Shown here: positions 44,561-52,202 of the stretch, piece after piece
Numbering within the stretch: position 1 is the stretch's first letter
How the letters are laid out: each line of letters starts with the position of its first letter
DNA from: Methanopyri archaeon
GTDB lineage: Archaea > JAADCQ01 > Methanopyri > Methanopyrales > Methanopyraceae
Direction: 5' to 3'
DNA length: 64,000 nucleotides
NCBI GenBank assembly: GCA_013154335.1
Contig: JAADCQ010000016.1
Location: forward strand, 30,256-94,255
Position numbers and translations under genes: made by a program
Notes under the pieces: generated by a model
Seen by the model: the letters and a program-made list of their open reading frames with translations, nothing else
What the model was told of the DNA's origin: nothing
Databases searched by the model: none

Positions 44561-45025
44561 ATGAGTAAAGAACTTAAGGTTAAGAAAATTAGAAACGGGA
44601 CGGTGATAGATCATATTCCACCAGGTAGGGCTATGGATATAATAAAGATTTTAAACGTTAACATGGAGGAAGACACGGTACTTATAGCGGTTAATGTGGA
44701 CAGTTCGAAGATGGGAAAGAAAGATATTATCAAAATAGAAGGCAAATTACTGGAAAGAGACGAAGTAGATAAAGTTGCTATAGTGGCTCCTGAGGCTACC
44801 GTTAACATAATCAAAGACTACGAAGTCGTTAAGAAGTTTAAGGTAAAACCGCCTGAAACCGTTGAAGGCGTGATCAAATGTCCTAACCCTAATTGCATAA
44901 CGAACGACGAGAGAGAACCCGTGCGGACGCGGTTCGTGCTCGAGTCGGACGATCCTCCCGTGTACCGGTGCGAGTACTGCGAGAGGCTGGTCGAGGCGGA
45001 CAGACTCCCCGATCTCATCCGGTGA
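44561..45025 (+). CDS. pyrI: Aspartate carbamoyltransferase regulatory subunit
   Basis: 154 residues from ATG 44561; GGGGAAGG precedes it. An N-terminal allosteric domain (VKKIRNGTVIDHIPPGRAMDIIKIL ... TVLIAVNVDSSKMGKKDIIKIEG) and a C-terminal zinc domain with CPNPNC and CEYC that contacts PyrB. Binds nucleotides to tune the enzyme. The first two thirds use AT-rich codons (many AAA, ATA, TTA), then composition switches abruptly to GC-rich near 44,900. Confidence 0.95.
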   Translation: MSKELKVKKIRNGTVIDHIPPGRAMDIIKILNVNMEEDTVLIAVNVDSSKMGKKDIIKIEGKLLERDEVDKVAIVAPEATVNIIKDYEVVKKFKVKPPETVEGVIKCPNPNCITNDEREPVRTRFVLESDDPPVYRCEYCERLVEADRLPDLIR

Positions 45026-45039
45026 AACGGCCGAACCAC

Positions 45040-45046
45040 TTTAATT
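45040..45046 (+). promoter_or_regulatory. TATA-like box upstream of the LysR gene
   Basis: TTTAATT about 60-90 bases before the candidate starts of the LysR gene; AT-rich against its background. Confidence 0.4.
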
Positions 45047-45088
45047 GACGGGGAAAAACGACGGCGACGGACACGGGTAACATCCCAT

Positions 45089-45103
45089 ATCGAACGGTTT
45101 GAT
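45089..45103. promoter_or_regulatory. Candidate LysR operator palindrome
   Basis: ATCGAAC-G-GTTTGAT is a near-perfect 15-bp inverted repeat (one mismatch) just before the lysR start, where an autoregulatory site would be expected. The same heptamer ATCGAAC appears at 20189-20195 upstream of the orphan LysR-domain paralogue. Confidence 0.4.
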
Positions 45104-45130
45104 ACCTTGAAACCTCGATCGCACGGGGCG

Positions 45131-46060
45131 ATGATCGTGGCGGATCCAAGGATCAGCTACTTCCGGACCTTCAAGGAGGTGGTGCGCCAGAAGAGCTTCT
45201 CCAAGGCCGCTGAGGCCCTGGGTATCACGCAGGGGACGGTGAGCAATCAGATAGCGTCCCTCGAGAGGTTCTTCGGCGCGAGACTCTTCGTCAGGACGCC
45301 GGAAGGCGTGGAGTTGACCGACGAAGGGGAGATAGCGCTGGAAGCCATCGAAGCGACGCTGGAGGCCGTCTGCAGGGCCAAGGACAAGATAGCGGCCCTC
45401 TCCAAGGAACCCTCGGGCAGGGTGAGGTTATCCACGAGCACCGTACCCGGTGAACACATCATCCCGGGGCACCTCAAGGAGTTCAAGGACAAGTACCCGA
45501 AGGTCGACGTTGTGGTCAGGGTCTGCGACTCCAAGGAGGCCACGGAGCACGTGATGAAGGGAGAGGCGGATCTGGCGATAGTAGGGACCGACGCCTTCGT
45601 AACCCGTAGAGACGTCGAGATAGAACCGATAGAGGTGGAGGAACTCGTCGTCATAGTGCCCCCGGACCACGAGTTGGCCGATAAAGAAGAGGTCAGCGTC
45701 GAGGACATAGTCGGGGAGGACTTCGTCAACAGGGAACCGGGGTCGGGAACCCGGGAGGAAGTCCGTAAGTACCTCAGGGAACACGGGCTGGACTTCGGTC
45801 ACTTCAACGTCGTGGAGGAACTGGGGAGCACGAGCGCCGTCATCAACGCCGTGTCCAGAGGCGCGGGGATCAGCATCATCTCGGAGAAAGCCGCCAAGAG
45901 GGCCGAGGAGGCGGGCCTTGTCAAGGCGATAAGGCTCGTCGACAGACCAAAGAGAAGCTTCTACATGATAAAGTCCGAGAAGCCCCTCCACACCAGCGCC
46001 ACCGAAGCCCTGTGGAACTACCTCCTCGATGTTTTCCGGGCCAAGGAAGACAGGGACTGA
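45131..46060 (+). CDS. LysR-family transcription regulator
   Basis: About 309 residues from ATG 45131 (TTG 45107 is an alternative). Winged helix at residues 8-65: YFRTFKEVVRQKSFSKAAEALGITQGTVSNQIASLERFFGARLFVRT. The effector domain follows (RLSTSTVPGEHIIPGHLKEFKDKYP) with VNREPGSGTREEV and GAGISIISEKAAK. The bacterial type of regulator fits CysB/CbbR-like LTTRs; the ligand is unknown. It lies just downstream of pyrBI but is a separate unit with its own promoter. Confidence 0.88.
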   Translation: MIVADPRISYFRTFKEVVRQKSFSKAAEALGITQGTVSNQIASLERFFGARLFVRTPEGVELTDEGEIALEAIEATLEAVCRAKDKIAALSKEPSGRVRLSTSTVPGEHIIPGHLKEFKDKYPKVDVVVRVCDSKEATEHVMKGEADLAIVGTDAFVTRRDVEIEPIEVEELVVIVPPDHELADKEEVSVEDIVGEDFVNREPGSGTREEVRKYLREHGLDFGHFNVVEELGSTSAVINAVSRGAGISIISEKAAKRAEEAGLVKAIRLVDRPKRSFYMIKSEKPLHTSATEALWNYLLDVFRAKEDRD

Positions 46061-46524
46061 GCCCTGATCCTCAGGGCCTCCAAGGCCTCCCCGAAACCGT
46101 GGGAGGGTACGCGCCCTCCCTCGTAGTCGGGCTTCACCGTCGGGCACCCCTTCTCGAGCCGCAACCCGAGATCGAGGGCCAAGGACCTGATGAACTTCTT
46201 GTCCGACCACAGGCACCCGAACCCGACATCCTCGACGTTCCAAACCCCCAAGACCTCCCGTACGGCACGTAGGATCACCCCGTCTTCGACGCTGAGGAGC
46301 TTCCCTACCCTGACGCAGGATGCCACCAGGGAAGAGAACGAGGCCGCCGATACCGGGACCGCGTAATCGGCCCGGTAATCCGAATGGTCACCCGTCCAGA
46401 GATCCCTCGGTACCAGGACGAGACCAGCCTCAGCCTTCTCGACATCCCCCGGGTCGATGACCTCGTGCTCGACGCCTAGCAGCTCGACGATCACCTCGTA
46501 GAAAGGTGTTACAGCCACGTCCAT
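46018..46524 (-). CDS. Unrecognised protein in the probable H4MPT biosynthesis operon
   Basis: 168 residues from ATG 46524, which has GGTGA five bases upstream; GTG 46533 would overlap the previous stop. Alpha/beta start (VAVTPFYEVIVELLGVEHEVIDPGD, AGLVLVPRDLW), a Ser/Ala/Val core and Cys in FGCLWSDKKFI and EKGCPTVKPDYEGGR. No family recognised. Being third in line after a DmrX-like and a dihydropteroate-synthase-related gene, it may serve methanopterin synthesis (inference). The 3' end overlaps the LysR gene by 43 bp. Confidence 0.55.
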   Translation of the reverse strand: MDVAVTPFYEVIVELLGVEHEVIDPGDVEKAEAGLVLVPRDLWTGDHSDYRADYAVPVSAASFSSLVASCVRVGKLLSVEDGVILRAVREVLGVWNVEDVGFGCLWSDKKFIRSLALDLGLRLEKGCPTVKPDYEGGRVPSHGFGEALEALRIRAQSLSSLARKTSRR

Positions 46525-46529
46525 CGTGA

Positions 46530-48077
46530 TCACCCCAGTCTACGTAGGTCTTCGAGCTTGTCGACGTAGAACCCCTCCGGTTCGTCCTGAACGTACACCC
46601 TGAACCCCTTGAGGCACGCCTCTGCCCTGGCCAACTCGTACCCTAGGTACGCCGCATGGTCGAGCCTGGACACGAGACCGAGGCCGATCAAAGCCATCGC
46701 GATCTCCAGCCCGTCCTCACCCTCCAGGGTTAACCTCTCACCGTCCGTTCCCACGTGCGTGACCTTGAGAACGCCTCCCTCGTGGTCCACCTCGATCCTC
46801 ACGTAACCGGCGGGATCGGGTGAACGTGGTGGAGACATGCCCGCAGGCGACGTTCCTTCGCCACTTCCCGATCCGTTCCAGGGCCTGTGTTTGGACTTGA
46901 ACACCAGGAGATCCAGGCCTAAGTCCTTGGGAAACCCGCCGGTCTTCTCGGCCGCGTACGCCATCCTCGAAGCGATAGCGAGTTCCAGGGTGCTACCCGC
47001 CGTCTTCCCCCCCGCCTCCGGGGTGAACACTATGGACGCCCCCAACTCCACGGCCATCACCGCGCAGAGGGCCGCAGCCCCCGTCGAATCCGCGTCGATG
47101 AGCTCGAACACGTTGCCGGCGCCGAAGAACGTGGGGACGTCGTCGATGTGCTCCACCACCTCCTTGAACCTCACCACCGATTCGACGACGGACCAAGGAG
47201 GGTCCAGGAGGGGATCCACGACGGCCTTTACACCCATCCGATCGCACGACCGAAGGAGATCGGATAACTCCGCGACGGCCTTTTTCGGATCCCTCGACGA
47301 CGGGCAAATAACGACCGGAACGTCGTAGTCCCGAGCGAGTTCCAGGGGCTCTCGGAAATCCGGGAAAGCGCTCAGTATCATGTGGGCTCCTTCCGACAAC
47401 ACGGCCTCCATCACGTCCGGATCGCCGGTATCGACGCTGATGGCGGCGTCCCCACCCACCCGGTCGATGACCGCCTCGGCGACGGCGGCGGCACGCTCGG
47501 GGTCCTCCTCGTGGAACCCGAGGTCCACTATCTCAGCACCGTGATCGACCCTCCTCGATGCCTCGACGGCGACGTCCTCGGGCTCCCTGCCATCACAGAA
47601 CACCTCGGATAACACCCTGGGTCTGCATCCCGGGGCCACGCGTACGGGACCGACATCAACCCACGCGTCGTCCGGGATCTCTCCCTCGGCCTCCTCGATG
47701 ACCCTACCCACCCTGTCCAGCAACCTTTCCCTCAACAAAACGCACGCGGGCACGTCCTTGGAGGGTTCGAACCCCTTTTCCATCTCCTCCAGGAGCACCG
47801 GAAGGTCCCTCGCCTCCCTGGTGCTGAGCCTGAAATCCGCCTCCAACCTCTCGTCGAGTTCCCTGACGTTCCCCCTGAAAAGGCCTGGAACCAGGACGAG
47901 ATCGTAGCCGTCGACGTCCTCCTTGGAGAGGTTGTCGAGGATGAAGGAGGTGGTCATGAGGGCCGCGACCTCTATCGGGAGGACCTTGACGTCCGCCCAA
48001 TCGTAATCGGAGGCGGCGCGTCGGACGATGTCGGCCGCCCTTCGCCCCGTGAGCAGGAGTACCCTACCCGGGTTCAA
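46530..48077 (-). CDS. Dihydropteroate synthase-related protein
   Basis: 515 residues from TTG 48077. After an N-terminal domain (VLLLTGRRAADIVRRAA; DGYDLVLVPGLFRGN) comes a TIM barrel typical of the pterin-binding family: SEVFCDGREPEDVAVEASRRVDHGAEIVDLGFHE, DAAISVDTGDPDVMEAVLSEGAHMIL and VPVVICPSSRDPKKAV. The C-terminus is an extra domain (GYVRIEVDHEGGVLKVTHVG). The layout matches the archaeal DHPS-related group (M. jannaschii MJ0107 type), thought to act in methanopterin rather than folate synthesis. Overlaps its neighbours by 14 and a few bases. Confidence 0.82.
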   Translation of the reverse strand: MNPGRVLLLTGRRAADIVRRAASDYDWADVKVLPIEVAALMTTSFILDNLSKEDVDGYDLVLVPGLFRGNVRELDERLEADFRLSTREARDLPVLLEEMEKGFEPSKDVPACVLLRERLLDRVGRVIEEAEGEIPDDAWVDVGPVRVAPGCRPRVLSEVFCDGREPEDVAVEASRRVDHGAEIVDLGFHEEDPERAAAVAEAVIDRVGGDAAISVDTGDPDVMEAVLSEGAHMILSAFPDFREPLELARDYDVPVVICPSSRDPKKAVAELSDLLRSCDRMGVKAVVDPLLDPPWSVVESVVRFKEVVEHIDDVPTFFGAGNVFELIDADSTGAAALCAVMAVELGASIVFTPEAGGKTAGSTLELAIASRMAYAAEKTGGFPKDLGLDLLVFKSKHRPWNGSGSGEGTSPAGMSPPRSPDPAGYVRIEVDHEGGVLKVTHVGTDGERLTLEGEDGLEIAMALIGLGLVSRLDHAAYLGYELARAEACLKGFRVYVQDEPEGFYVDKLEDLRRLG

Positions 48078-48780
48078 GGTCCTCTAGCGCCCGTAGGATC
48101 TCCTTCGGATGCTCGAACACCTCGATGTCCTCCATGTCCCTGAGTTTCTCCACGTTCTTCGCGTCCACCTTTCTAACCCTCATTCGGTACGTTTCTCCAC
48201 CGGATATGGCGCCGACGGGACACGCGCCCGCGCAGGCGCCGCACCCCACGCATCTCGTCAAGTCGATCCATGCCTTACCGTCGACGAGTTTCACCGCCGT
48301 CTGGGGACAAGCCTCGACGCATCGACCGCATCCTTCGCACTCGCTCCTGCGCACGATGTAGGGGGTGACGGTCTCCAGGTAGCCTTCCCTCGGGTCACAC
48401 GGTACTATCCAGGTGGGAGTCTCACCCTTGCCGGCCTGGGCGACGGCGTTGGTGACGAGTGTGTCCGCTATCCCGTGGACTATCTTGGCGACCGTGTTGG
48501 CGGTGGCCGGTGTGACGATGAGGAGGTCGTATTTGCCCATGGCGAAGCGTCCCACTATGGGGGAGCTGGCGCCCTGCTCGGACTGTCTGAAGATCTCCCT
48601 GAAGTGGCCTCCGGGGCATATCTCCTCGAGTTTCCTCTCGAGTCCGAACATCCTGACGACTTCCTCGCCGGCCTCCGACAGGAAGGCGCTGACCCGATGC
48701 TCCCGTGCTATTCGTTCCATGATCTTGAACGATTCGACGAGAAGGTGGGCGGCGCCGGTGATGCCCCAGGCTATGCGCAA
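48064..48780 (-). CDS. Archaeoflavoprotein with two 4Fe-4S clusters, DmrX-like dihydromethanopterin reductase
   Basis: 238 residues from TTG 48780 (GGTGC five bases before). The N-terminal 150 residues are an FMN-binding flavoprotein domain (RIAWGITGAAHLLVESFKIM; LLIVTPATANTVAKIVHGIADTLVTNAVAQAGK). The C-terminal half has two ferredoxin motifs, CEGCGRCVEACPQ and CVGCGACAGACPVG. The same architecture occurs in DmrX of Methanosarcina, which reduces dihydromethanopterin in the last step of H4MPT synthesis. First gene of an operon with a DHPS-related gene, which supports this role. Confidence 0.8.
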   Translation of the reverse strand: MRIAWGITGAAHLLVESFKIMERIAREHRVSAFLSEAGEEVVRMFGLERKLEEICPGGHFREIFRQSEQGASSPIVGRFAMGKYDLLIVTPATANTVAKIVHGIADTLVTNAVAQAGKGETPTWIVPCDPREGYLETVTPYIVRRSECEGCGRCVEACPQTAVKLVDGKAWIDLTRCVGCGACAGACPVGAISGGETYRMRVRKVDAKNVEKLRDMEDIEVFEHPKEILRALEDLEPG

Positions 48781-48808
48781 GGGAGGCACCCGCGTGGGAG
48801 GGGTGCGT

Positions 48809-49039
48809 TCAGAGGAGGTAGAGCATCACCGGCACCACGAATATCACCGCGAACAGCATACCGGCGACAAGACCGGCGAAACGCATCGTGTTCAGACCGA
48901 AGTGCAACCTGACGTCCCTACCGAAGAACTGCGACGTGTCCCTTACCTCCTCGACGGCCCTCTTGGCCCTCTCGTCGTCGACGGTCACGGGGACGCCCAA
49001 GATAACCTGCTCGTACTGGGAGCCTTCCTCCTCCGCCAA
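48809..49039 (-). CDS. MtrF-like small membrane protein
   Basis: 76 residues from TTG 49039 (GGGTGA five bases upstream). The C-terminal half, SQFFGRDVRLHFGLNTMRFA then GLVAGMLFAVIFVVPVMLYLL, resembles MtrF, the small single-helix subunit of tetrahydromethanopterin S-methyltransferase (family form RNQLIGRDGRLFAGL..., then a helix). The N-terminal part (QVILGVPVTVDDERAKRAVEEV) is soluble. No other mtr gene is adjacent; the neighbour downstream is the DmrX-like gene. It may be a solitary paralogue or a new partner of the methyltransferase. Confidence 0.55.
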   Translation of the reverse strand: MAEEEGSQYEQVILGVPVTVDDERAKRAVEEVRDTSQFFGRDVRLHFGLNTMRFAGLVAGMLFAVIFVVPVMLYLL

Positions 49040-49156
49040 GGGACTCACCCCCGGAACCCGTTTATCCGCCGTCTTTTCAACGTTGCGACGTCGACGGGGC
49101 GGTGAGGAGGTGGGTCCGACCGAGACACGATGCGGAGGGCTGGCGTTGCCGAGCCC

Positions 49157-49561
49157 CTACCCGACGGGTGATACCTTCCCTTCGGGTTCCAACCTAACCC
49201 TCTCGGCCCCCTCCAGCGCCTCGTAGGGGTCGCGATCGGGCCTATGGGCCAACGGCACCCGGCCCAACACGCATCCCACCACCAGTATGGGTTCGGCCTC
49301 GAGGGTTAGGATGGCGGCGGGGGCGGTGCCCCTTCGGGCCATCTCCATGAGGACGTACGACCCCACCGTGGATCCCCTCCCGCCGGGTATCAGCAAGATC
49401 TTCCCCGACACCCTCTCCCCCTTGAGGTCGTGGGTGGGATCTACCACGGTCCCCGTCTCGGGGTCTACGCCTCCGAGGAAGGAGAGCTTCTTCCTCGATA
49501 CCAGCAGTTCGGCCTCCACGGCGTCCTCGGGCTCGACGACGGGCTCGAACCTGATGGCCAA
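49157..49561 (-). CDS. Phosphomevalonate dehydratase small subunit (aconitase X swivel)
   Basis: 134 residues. LVSRKKLSFLGGVDPETGTVVDPTHDLKGERVSGKILLIPGGRGSTVGSYVLMEMARRGTAPAAIL is typical of DUF126/UPF0107, the swivelling domain of aconitase X. In archaea this is the small subunit of mevalonate 5-phosphate dehydratase in the modified mevalonate pathway. The large subunit is not in the window. Divergent from the DUF512 radical SAM gene. Confidence 0.82.
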   Translation of the reverse strand: MAIRFEPVVEPEDAVEAELLVSRKKLSFLGGVDPETGTVVDPTHDLKGERVSGKILLIPGGRGSTVGSYVLMEMARRGTAPAAILTLEAEPILVVGCVLGRVPLAHRPDRDPYEALEGAERVRLEPEGKVSPVG

Positions 49562-49581
49562 ACCGTCGACCCCCTGAGGGG

Positions 49582-50718
49582 GTGAGAGACACGAAAGGTA
49601 TCGAGATCTTCGAGGTCGATGAGCACGGGTACGTCCACCCGATAGACGAGTTAGACCTCGACCTCATACCCGAACCCGAAGGGTTGGCGGTGATCCCACC
49701 CTCCAGGGACGCGGGACCTTGCTGTAACGACTGTATATTCTGCTACATCCGGCAGAACCCGCCCGAGGTGTTGAGGAGGAACGGGGGTAAAGTGGACACC
49801 ACGAAACACGACACCCTCAACGATCCCAACCTCGAGGAGAGGGTGGAAAAGGCCTCGGAGAGGTATCCGGAGTTGACGTTCAGGATCGTGGACACCGCGG
49901 GCAACGTGGGTCTTGACGCCGGGAGGATAGAGGATCTGGCCTCGAGAGGTCTCGACGAGATCCAGATCTCGGTTCACACGGCCGTACCTGAGACGAGATG
50001 CGAGTTGATGAGGAACCCGAACGCCGATCGACTGTTGGAACTGTTACCCGCGTTCGAAGACGTCGGTGTGCGGGTTATAGCGGACTTGGTCCTGACGCCC
50101 GGTTACAACCTGGAGGAACTCCCGTTCTCGCTGAGGAGGTTGGACGAGCTAGGGGTCTCGGAGATCAGGGTGTTCCCGGTCGGGGGTACCGACCTGGCCG
50201 AGGGGTTCAGGTTCCCCACGGAGGAGGAGGTAAGGTGGATCTTGAGGGTCTGCGACGAGGTTGGTGGTGAGGTGGAATCCGAGGTCAGGCCGTCCCCTAC
50301 GTTGCGTGCCCTCCTAGGGGAACCAGTTGAGGATCCCCCCGATCTCCCGGAGCCGGATGTGTACACTTACTTGGTCACGGGGGAGCTCGCCGCCCCCGTC
50401 TTCGAGCCGGCCGTGGAGGGGTTGGATCGCGTGGAACTCGTCGTCGTGAAGAACAGGGTGTTCGGGGGCGTGATAGGGGCGGCCGGTCTCTTGACGGCCG
50501 GTGACGTCCTCCGTGAGTTGGAAAGCCTGAACCCGCCCGAGGAACCCTCGATGGTGATCTTGCCGGATGCGATGTTCGGTCCCGACGGGGTTACGCTCGA
50601 TGGGGTGGGCAAGGATGAGCTGATAGGGAGGCTGGCTGGGATGGGGTTCTTGGTGGAAGTGTGCAGGACCCCCGACGACGTGGCCGCCGTATTGTCATCC
50701 CCCGTGCCCACGGTGTGA
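49582..50718 (+). CDS. Second radical SAM protein with DUF512-like C-terminus
   Basis: 378 residues from GTG 49582. It starts with a PDZ-like segment (VDEHGYVHPIDELDLDLIPEP), then the cluster motif CCNDCIFCYI (C-x3-C-x2-C, about residue 49). QISVHTAVPETRCELMRNPNADRLLELL and ADLVLTPGYNLEELPFSLRRL belong to the SAM barrel. The C-terminus has VVKNRVFGGVIGAAGLLTAGDVL, the DUF512 signature shared with the protein at 15,662. A PDZ-radical SAM-DUF512 order is known from a widespread family of unknown function. Confidence 0.75.
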   Translation: MRDTKGIEIFEVDEHGYVHPIDELDLDLIPEPEGLAVIPPSRDAGPCCNDCIFCYIRQNPPEVLRRNGGKVDTTKHDTLNDPNLEERVEKASERYPELTFRIVDTAGNVGLDAGRIEDLASRGLDEIQISVHTAVPETRCELMRNPNADRLLELLPAFEDVGVRVIADLVLTPGYNLEELPFSLRRLDELGVSEIRVFPVGGTDLAEGFRFPTEEEVRWILRVCDEVGGEVESEVRPSPTLRALLGEPVEDPPDLPEPDVYTYLVTGELAAPVFEPAVEGLDRVELVVVKNRVFGGVIGAAGLLTAGDVLRELESLNPPEEPSMVILPDAMFGPDGVTLDGVGKDELIGRLAGMGFLVEVCRTPDDVAAVLSSPVPTV

Positions 50719-50775
50719 CCTCCGGCAAACGCTCCCTTCATCACGGGGTTCGGCCCGGGTCAGGTTCCTCATCGG

Positions 50776-51324
50776 TCACCTTTTCCTCCCGTCGACGACG
50801 GACCTAGCCTCCTTGAAGGCTTCGAGGTCGCCTTGTGGGAAGAGGACGAACTTGCAGACCCCATCACCCAATCCCCAGCACTTGTACTCGAGGACCCTCA
50901 TCTTGTCGCCGGTGATTGCTTCGACGGCACCCAATATGATGTGGCCTTCGAACGCGCACAGGGTTTCGCCCACGTTGGGTGCTCCGCTACACGAAACGCA
51001 GTCGTACACGGATACCACCATGTCGCCGAGATCCGCCATCCTTTCGTCCAGGTCGTCCTCAACGTCCTGGGCCTCGAACTCCCCTATATCCATGGACTCG
51101 AAGAACTCGAACGCGTCGTTCAGATCCTCGAACCCGTACGCCTTGCATATCTCCCTGCTCGCCCTCCGTACGGCTAGGAGGAACTCGCTCTCGGAGGCCA
51201 TCCAGACGACACCTCTGACTAGGAGAAACAGCCTTCTGTCGACCTTGGACTTGTGCTCGACCATCTTGCTCACGGTGTCCACGAAGCTCCGGATACTCTC
51301 GGGGTGATAGTCGAACAAGGGCAC
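50776..51324 (-). CDS. V4R-domain protein
   Basis: 182 residues from GTG 51324; a TTG two codons later is equally possible. The C-terminal 90 residues have the V4R (4-vinyl reductase) pattern: YDCVSCSGAPNVGETLCAFEGHIILGAVEAITGDKMRVLEYKCWGLGDGVCKFVLFP, with several Cys that often bind metal or a small hydrophobic ligand. The N-terminal half is helical. Such proteins act as sensors or in methanogen/thioester regulation; the target is unknown. An AT-rich AATATTTTC lies about 25-30 bases upstream. Confidence 0.65.
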   Translation of the reverse strand: MPLFDYHPESIRSFVDTVSKMVEHKSKVDRRLFLLVRGVVWMASESEFLLAVRRASREICKAYGFEDLNDAFEFFESMDIGEFEAQDVEDDLDERMADLGDMVVSVYDCVSCSGAPNVGETLCAFEGHIILGAVEAITGDKMRVLEYKCWGLGDGVCKFVLFPQGDLEAFKEARSVVDGRKR

Positions 51325-51431
51325 CTCTCGGCTTACCCCCAGTTTGAAAATATTCGAACTATAGGGGCGTAGAGGGACACGCCCCTGTGTGCACCGTGCC
51401 GGGCGGAAGTCCGATGAAAAATCCTGCGGGT

Positions 51432-51773
51432 TCACTCCTCCTCGAGCTTGCGCTTGAGTTCCTCGATGGCCTTCTTGAGCTCCTCGATCTCCTTCCTCAC
51501 GTCCTCGCCCTCGGCCACGCCGCTCCAAGCCTCCTTCCAGGCCTCGGCGAGTTCCTTGGCTTTGTCCTCGTCTAGGTAGCCCAGCCAGGCGATGGCTCCC
51601 CAGCCTCTGCCCCATCCGCGGCCCCAGCCTCCTCCGCCCCACGCGGGCGGCACCGGGGCGCCTTCACCGATGATCTCCCAGGCGTGCACTATCTTGCCCG
51701 TCTCGGTGTCCTCGTAGAAGGCGTGCGGTCCGAAACCGCACCTGCACGGGCCGATGTACCTGTACCTCGGCAT
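51432..51773 (-). CDS. Small Gly/Trp-rich protein with C-terminal coiled coil
   Basis: 113 residues from ATG 51773 (GGGGGTGAGAACGG upstream). An N-terminal Cys pair (GPCRCGFGPHAFY), a central Gly/Trp repeat (PPAWGGGGWGRGWGRGWGAI) and a C-terminal coiled coil (RKEIEELKKAIEELKRKLEEE). The arrangement recalls DUF5320-type small archaeal proteins but is not a clear match. Neighbours give no pathway. Confidence 0.5.
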   Translation of the reverse strand: MPRYRYIGPCRCGFGPHAFYEDTETGKIVHAWEIIGEGAPVPPAWGGGGWGRGWGRGWGAIAWLGYLDEDKAKELAEAWKEAWSGVAEGEDVRKEIEELKKAIEELKRKLEEE

Positions 51774-51801
51774 CCGTTCTCACCCCCTTCGATCGTTCGT
51801 T

Positions 51802-51834
51802 AGGTAACCCTAACCGTGGAGGTATTTAACCGTT
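51802..51834 (-). promoter_or_regulatory. Promoter region with direct repeats
   Basis: On the minus strand the TATA-like GTTAAATACC is flanked by two copies of CCTAACG and two of CGGTTA, upstream of the Gly/Trp-rich gene. Repeats on both sides of a TATA box suggest a regulator site. Confidence 0.35.
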
Positions 51835-51835
51835 A

Positions 51836-51920
51836 GGTCCGGCGCTGCCCGGACCGATGCGGAGGTGGCCCCGGGGGAGGGGGTTCCCGATGACCGGGGG
51901 TAACGGGTCCGAGGCTTTTC
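51836..51920 (+). ncRNA. Possible small structured RNA
   Basis: Begins with the hairpin GGTCCGG (51836-51842) / CCGGACC (51849-51855), continues with very GC-rich sequence, includes GGGTCCG (about 51906-51912) that could alternatively pair with CGGACC, and ends in a T-run (GGCTTTTCC). A TATA-like GTATTTAAC lies 25 bases before on the + strand. No known RNA family recognised; this is a weak call. Confidence 0.25.
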
Positions 51921-51971
51921 CAGTCGTTAAGGATAAATCGCCGCCCGTCGTGGCGGAGGGAGGGGACGGCG

Positions 51972-52196
51972 CTGGACCTCGACGGGATAGCCCGAGCGTT
52001 GGCCGTCGCCGTGAGCGAGGGAGACGTGGAAGGGTTGGCGAAGGTCCTGATGGAGGAGTTGGACGTGGAGAGCAAGGAGGCCGAAGCCTTGGCCCATACC
52101 CTGATCGCTATGGCCTACGCCATGGCTCCGCCGTCCCCCGACGACGGGACGCTCTGTAGGGTGTGTAAGGTGGTGGTAGGGTTGCTGTTGGGGTGA
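51972..52196 (+). CDS. Small protein of unknown function, possible CTG start
   Basis: 74 residues if started at CTG 51972, which has GGGGA exactly five bases before; TTG 51999 would give 65 residues with a poorly placed site. Helical (DLDGIARALAVAVSEGDVEG, AKVLMEELDVESKEAEALAHTLIAMAYAM) and ending in a CRVC knuckle and hydrophobic tail. Six bases separate it from the C39-like gene, so they are one unit. No family recognised. Confidence 0.45.
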   Translation: MDLDGIARALAVAVSEGDVEGLAKVLMEELDVESKEAEALAHTLIAMAYAMAPPSPDDGTLCRVCKVVVGLLLG

Positions 52197-52202
52197 AGTC
52201 GA

